From Pseudomonadota bacterium (lineage in GTDB: Bacteria > Pseudomonadota > Alphaproteobacteria > Rhodobacterales > Rhodobacteraceae): 6,451 nucleotides of DNA. Below the pieces are notes generated by a model. The model was not told the origin of the DNA, made no database searches, and saw nothing but the letters and a program-made list of their open reading frames with translations. The DNA lies in NCBI GenBank assembly GCA_021813645.1, contig JAKAJW010000409.1:1-6451 (forward strand). Direction: 5' to 3'. The translations under genes were made by a program, and so were the position numbers. This document shows positions 3,598 through 6,451 of this stretch, in pieces (within the stretch, counting starts at the first letter, position 1; every line of letters begins with the position of its first letter).

Positions 3598-5604
3598 CTA
3601 CTTGTCGCCCGGCCGAGGCATCGGCATCAGCCCCGGCACCTCTGGCCGCTTCGTCTGATCGGTGGCGGCCTTGGCGCCATCGCCAGCCTGCGATGACGCC
3701 GCAGCCCCGTCACCTGCGGCCCCGTCACCCGCGGCCCCGGCGGCAGGCGCCGGATCGCCGGCCGGATCACTCGCCGCGGCGCCCTTGTCGGGCGCGTCCG
3801 ACTGCAGGGTGATCTCGATCCGACGGTTGGCCTCGCGCCCGGTCTCGGTGCCGTTGTCGGCGATCGGATGCGCCTCGCCATAGCCGCGGGCGACGATATT
3901 ACCGACCAGCACCCGGCGGTTCAGCAGCGCCTGCAGCACCGCCTGCGCCCGCGACTGGCTCAGCGCCAGGTTCATCTCGGCCCGGCCCTGGCTGTCGGTG
4001 TAGCCGGCGATTTCCAGCTTGGCGTCGGGGCATTTGCGCAGCTCGGCCGCCACCGCGTCGAGCGTCGGCGCCGCGTCTGCGGTGAACGTGTCCGACCCCG
4101 ACTCGAAATTGATCTTGTGCACGGCCATCGCCTTCTGCACCGCCGCCACGCAGTCCGCCGGCGTCGGCTGCCCCGCCTTGGCGTCGAGCCGCTTGTCGTA
4201 GGTCACCTTGATGGTGAAATTCTGCCCCGGGCCGAGTTGATCCGACAGGATGCGCGAGATCTGGTCCTGCGCGTCCTGCGCCCCCGAGATGCCGGAGATC
4301 GCCACCAGCTCCGGCTGCACCAGCAGCGCGCCCTCGTGCAGCAGCGACAGCGCCTGCAACCCAGCCAGAACCCGGATCGGCCAGCCGTCCGGCAGCTTGT
4401 CGTCGCTCCGCGTCGCGGTCAGCACCTTGCTGGCGCCGAACCGCGCCTTGGCATAGCTGTCCACCGCGTCGCGCATCCGTTCGTCGGTCAGCCGGCCGCG
4501 CAGTGCCACCGTGCCATCGGCGGCCAGCGAGGCGGTGAACTCGGTCGGCCCGGCGGCACTTGGCGCTTTCGGCGGCTTGGCCCGCGAGGCGGTCAGCGAA
4601 AACACATCGGGCAGCTTGGCGCTGAGCTCGCCCGCCACCCGATCGAACAGCGTCTGCTCCACCGTGTAGGGCGCCAGCAGCGTCACATCGGCATCCGAGA
4701 AGGTGATCGACCCCTGGCCGAGTTCCTTGACCGCGAGAATGCCCAATTCGGCCGCCGCCGCCCAATGCGGCGAGGGCACACCCATGCCGACGGTGCAGCG
4801 CACCTTGCCCTTCACCCCGGCGGCCACGCCAGCCCGAATGATCTGCTCGCGCGCGCGATCGGTGTCAGCCGAGCAGGCATCGAAATGCGCCCCTTGCTCG
4901 TCGATCACGAAGCGCAGCGTGAAGGGCGCGATCACCGGGCGCGGCGCCGAGATTTCCACCGCGACCTTCAGCCCGGACGGCGCGGCGCGGGCCAGCGAAG
5001 TCTCCAGGTTCTGCTGCTCGGCGATGCTGTCGGCATTGCCGGTCACCCGCACCTCGCCGGCCAGGATCGAGATCTTGGAATGCGGCAGCCGCGCCAGCGC
5101 CTCCAGCCCATAGGCCAGCGCCAGGTCCCAGCCCGGCGGAACGGGCGAATCGGCCGTCTCCAGCAGGTCGCTCACCTTGCCCGGCGCGTGCAGGTCGGTG
5201 ACCTTCGCGGCGATCGTCGCGCGCCCGGTCGCCGCCGGCACCAAGCCAATCAGCGAAATGCCGTCGTCGTTGCGCAGCAGCTCCACCGAGAAGCGCGGCG
5301 GCGCGATGTCCTTGGTCGGCGCCGTCGTCATCGCGTCATGCACGCGCGACGCGTCGACCTCCGCATCCACCGCCGCCAGTACCTTGAACCGGGCCGCCTC
5401 GGTTGGCGCCGTGCCGGTCAGCTGCACTCGCAGGCCGTTGGTGGTGACATGCGCCCAGTCGTAGCCCTCGACCGAAAGCATATGCGAAACGATCTGCCGG
5501 GTCCGCCGCTCGACCCCCTTCACCGCCCAGACCGCCCCTAGATAACTCAGCAGCCCGGCCAATGCGAAAGCAGCGATGGCGATCAGGGTCTGCGATGAGC
5601 GCAT
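3598..5604 (-). CDS. Membrane-anchored BON-repeat protein with C-terminal OmpA peptidoglycan-binding domain
   Basis: This 668-residue envelope protein has four parts. Residues 7-28 are one hydrophobic segment, either an uncleaved membrane anchor or a signal sequence. Residues about 46-470 are a chain of BON-like units. A partial unit at 46-95 is followed by three tandem modules of about 115 residues beginning at F105, F228 and F356, each with a mid-module tryptophan (W159, W281, W408) followed by a Gly-Leu/Ile-x-Ala-(Leu/Val) segment. Residues about 488-600 are an OmpA-type domain. It runs from INFESGSDTF through YTDSQGRAEMNLALSQSRA to a GREANRRIEI end. D537 and R552, 15 apart, match the pair that binds diaminopimelate in peptidoglycan. 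Residues 601-668 are an Ala/Gly/Asp-rich tail ending in a proline-rich segment. It probably links the inner membrane to the cell wall. GGAG lies about 12 bases before the ATG, a long spacing. Its role is unknown; the OmpA domain is certain and the repeat assignment was made by eye. Confidence 0.88.
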   Translation of the reverse strand: MRSSQTLIAIAAFALAGLLSYLGAVWAVKGVERRTRQIVSHMLSVEGYDWAHVTTNGLRVQLTGTAPTEAARFKVLAAVDAEVDASRVHDAMTTAPTKDIAPPRFSVELLRNDDGISLIGLVPAATGRATIAAKVTDLHAPGKVSDLLETADSPVPPGWDLALAYGLEALARLPHSKISILAGEVRVTGNADSIAEQQNLETSLARAAPSGLKVAVEISAPRPVIAPFTLRFVIDEQGAHFDACSADTDRAREQIIRAGVAAGVKGKVRCTVGMGVPSPHWAAAAELGILAVKELGQGSITFSDADVTLLAPYTVEQTLFDRVAGELSAKLPDVFSLTASRAKPPKAPSAAGPTEFTASLAADGTVALRGRLTDERMRDAVDSYAKARFGASKVLTATRSDDKLPDGWPIRVLAGLQALSLLHEGALLVQPELVAISGISGAQDAQDQISRILSDQLGPGQNFTIKVTYDKRLDAKAGQPTPADCVAAVQKAMAVHKINFESGSDTFTADAAPTLDAVAAELRKCPDAKLEIAGYTDSQGRAEMNLALSQSRAQAVLQALLNRRVLVGNIVARGYGEAHPIADNGTETGREANRRIEITLQSDAPDKGAAASDPAGDPAPAAGAAGDGAAGDGAAASSQAGDGAKAATDQTKRPEVPGLMPMPRPGDK
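3704..3739. repeat. 15-bp tandem repeat in the OmpA-protein tail
   Basis: The unit GCCCCGTCACCYGCG occurs at 3704-3718 and 3719-3733, with a partial third copy to 3739. It is in frame and encodes Gly-Asp-Gly-Ala-Ala units around residues 624-636 of the minus-strand OmpA-domain protein. Short in-frame repeats like this can change copy number by slippage, so tail length may vary among strains. Confidence 0.6.
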
Positions 5605-5726
5605 GGGTAGAGCAGTCTCCGTGGGGCGGTTTCTTCCTAGACGCTGGTTTTCCCGGGATCAATCAAAGCTTCCGCCCCAAGGCAGAAAACGGCCCGCCCG
5701 CCGCCAGGTTTCGCAGGCACATCCGA

Positions 5727-6451
5727 TCACATTAGCGCGGCCAGCAGCAGCGCCACTGCCGGGATCAGCCCGGCGTTGCGATTGGTGCGGAACAGTTTCA
5801 GGCAAACCGTCGGCTCGTCGATGTCGAGCTGCGTCAGCTGCCAGGCCAGGTGCCAGCCAAGCGCCCAGGCCCCGGCCAGGGCCACCGTCATCGACAGCGC
5901 CGAGACCCGCGGCGTCAGGGCCGCGATCATCGCCAGGCTCATCAGCAGCACCGTCAGGATGGCGAAGGCGCGCAGCCAGCCATGGGTGTCGGTGCCGAAC
6001 AGCCGCGCCGTCGACTTCACCCCGATCAGCGCGTCGTCCTCCTTGTCCTGATGGGCATAGATCGTGTCGTAGAACAGCGTCCAGGCGATCCCCGCCAGAT
6101 AAAGGGTGATCGACGGTCCGCCGATCCGCCCGGTATGCGCCGTCCAGGCCAAGAGCGCACCCCAGTTGAACGCAAGCCCCAGGAAGACCTGCGGCCACCA
6201 GGTGAACCGCTTGGCGAAGGGATAGATCGCCACCAGCGCCAGCGAGCCGACGCCGAGCCAGATCGCCGCATCGTTGAAGGTCAAGAGCAGCACGAAGGCC
6301 ACCAGCGCCTGCGCCACCATCCAGCCCATCGCCTGGGCCACCGTCACCTGCCCCGAGGGAATCGGCCGCGACCGGGTGCGCGCCACCTGGGCGTCGAACT
6401 CGCGGTCGGTGATGTCGTTCCAGGTGCAGCCGGCGCCGCGCATCAGCCAGG
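5727..6451 (-). CDS. ubiA: 4-hydroxybenzoate polyprenyltransferase (5' end beyond window)
   Basis: This integral inner-membrane enzyme attaches the polyprenyl chain to 4-hydroxybenzoate in ubiquinone synthesis. The visible part covers about 240 residues. With numbering from the methionine at 6443, the first aspartate-rich motif is N9-D10-I-T-D13-R-E-F-D17. The second is D126-T-I-Y-A-H-Q-D133-K-E-D-D137, a hallmark of UbiA. The YPFAKRFTWWPQ segment (74-85) and several membrane helices (near 37-55, 58-75, 86-100, 112-126, 157-175, 182-200 and 223-237) complete the pattern. The methionine at 6443 is internal. The frame stays open through L and W to the window edge, and UbiA proteins usually have about 70-80 residues before this motif, including a first helix. 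The gene lies upstream of the OmpA-domain gene on the same strand with a 122-base gap. In that gap I see no convincing terminator or promoter. The assignment is firm. Confidence 0.95.
   Translation of the reverse strand, partial: WLMRGAGCTWNDITDREFDAQVARTRSRPIPSGQVTVAQAMGWMVAQALVAFVLLLTFNDAAIWLGVGSLALVAIYPFAKRFTWWPQVFLGLAFNWGALLAWTAHTGRIGGPSITLYLAGIAWTLFYDTIYAHQDKEDDALIGVKSTARLFGTDTHGWLRAFAILTVLLMSLAMIAALTPRVSALSMTVALAGAWALGWHLAWQLTQLDIDEPTVCLKLFRTNRNAGLIPAVALLLAALM

Noticed and set aside
3868..5541. Long plus-strand open frame of 557 codons opposite the OmpA-domain gene
   Set aside because: Its product is Arg/His/Gln-rich with no domain pattern, as expected for the antisense of a GC-rich gene. 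The minus-strand frame has a membrane segment and a clear OmpA domain.
5635..5666. Possible promoter for the OmpA-domain gene on the minus strand (TTGATT at 5666-5661)
   Set aside because: The hexamer at the right distance (around CGTCTA) is a poor -10, so I cannot support a promoter. The gene may instead be read from ubiA.
5657..5670. TTGATTGATC as an FNR-type box on the minus strand
   Set aside because: The right half-site is absent: after TTGAT-N4 the sequence is CCGGG, not ATCAA.

Overview
The window is GC-rich bacterial chromosome, densely coding on both strands. The gene families and the order pgsA-moaD-moaE on one side and an OmpA-type gene beside ubiA on the other point to an alphaproteobacterium, most likely Rhodobacterales. 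This is inferred from gene content and compositional feel, not from a database search. There are no RNA genes, insertion sequences, CRISPR arrays or clear signs of horizontal transfer.

Plus strand, 1-1302: a tightly packed housekeeping operon. pgsA (phosphatidylglycerophosphate synthase) overlaps moaD by an ATGA junction, and moaD overlaps or abuts moaE. MoaD and MoaE together form molybdopterin synthase.

Plus strand, 1303-3087: a putative iron/electron-transfer segment. A 97-bp spacer carrying a perfect 15-bp palindrome precedes a small secreted cupredoxin-fold protein. An FTR1-family iron permease with both REXXE motifs follows 7 bp later. After a 121-bp gap holding an FNR/CRP-family-like site comes a periplasmic class I cytochrome c. 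Together they look like a variant of the EfeUOB / FtrABCD ferrous-iron oxidation and uptake systems. Here the cytochrome could be the electron acceptor, but that link is inferred only from proximity.

3088-3255: a convergent intergenic region with a very strong GC-rich hairpin and a 14-bp direct repeat.

Minus strand, 6451-3256: ubiA (4-hydroxybenzoate polyprenyltransferase, 5' end cut by the window edge), then a 668-residue membrane-anchored protein, then, 15 bp after it, a 108-residue single-pass membrane coiled-coil protein. The 668-residue protein has a series of BON-like repeats, a C-terminal OmpA-type peptidoglycan-binding domain and a low-complexity tail. The last two genes look like a co-transcribed cell-envelope pair of unknown function. 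Their repeat architecture and the FTR1-cupredoxin-cytochrome cluster are the most interesting parts of the window.
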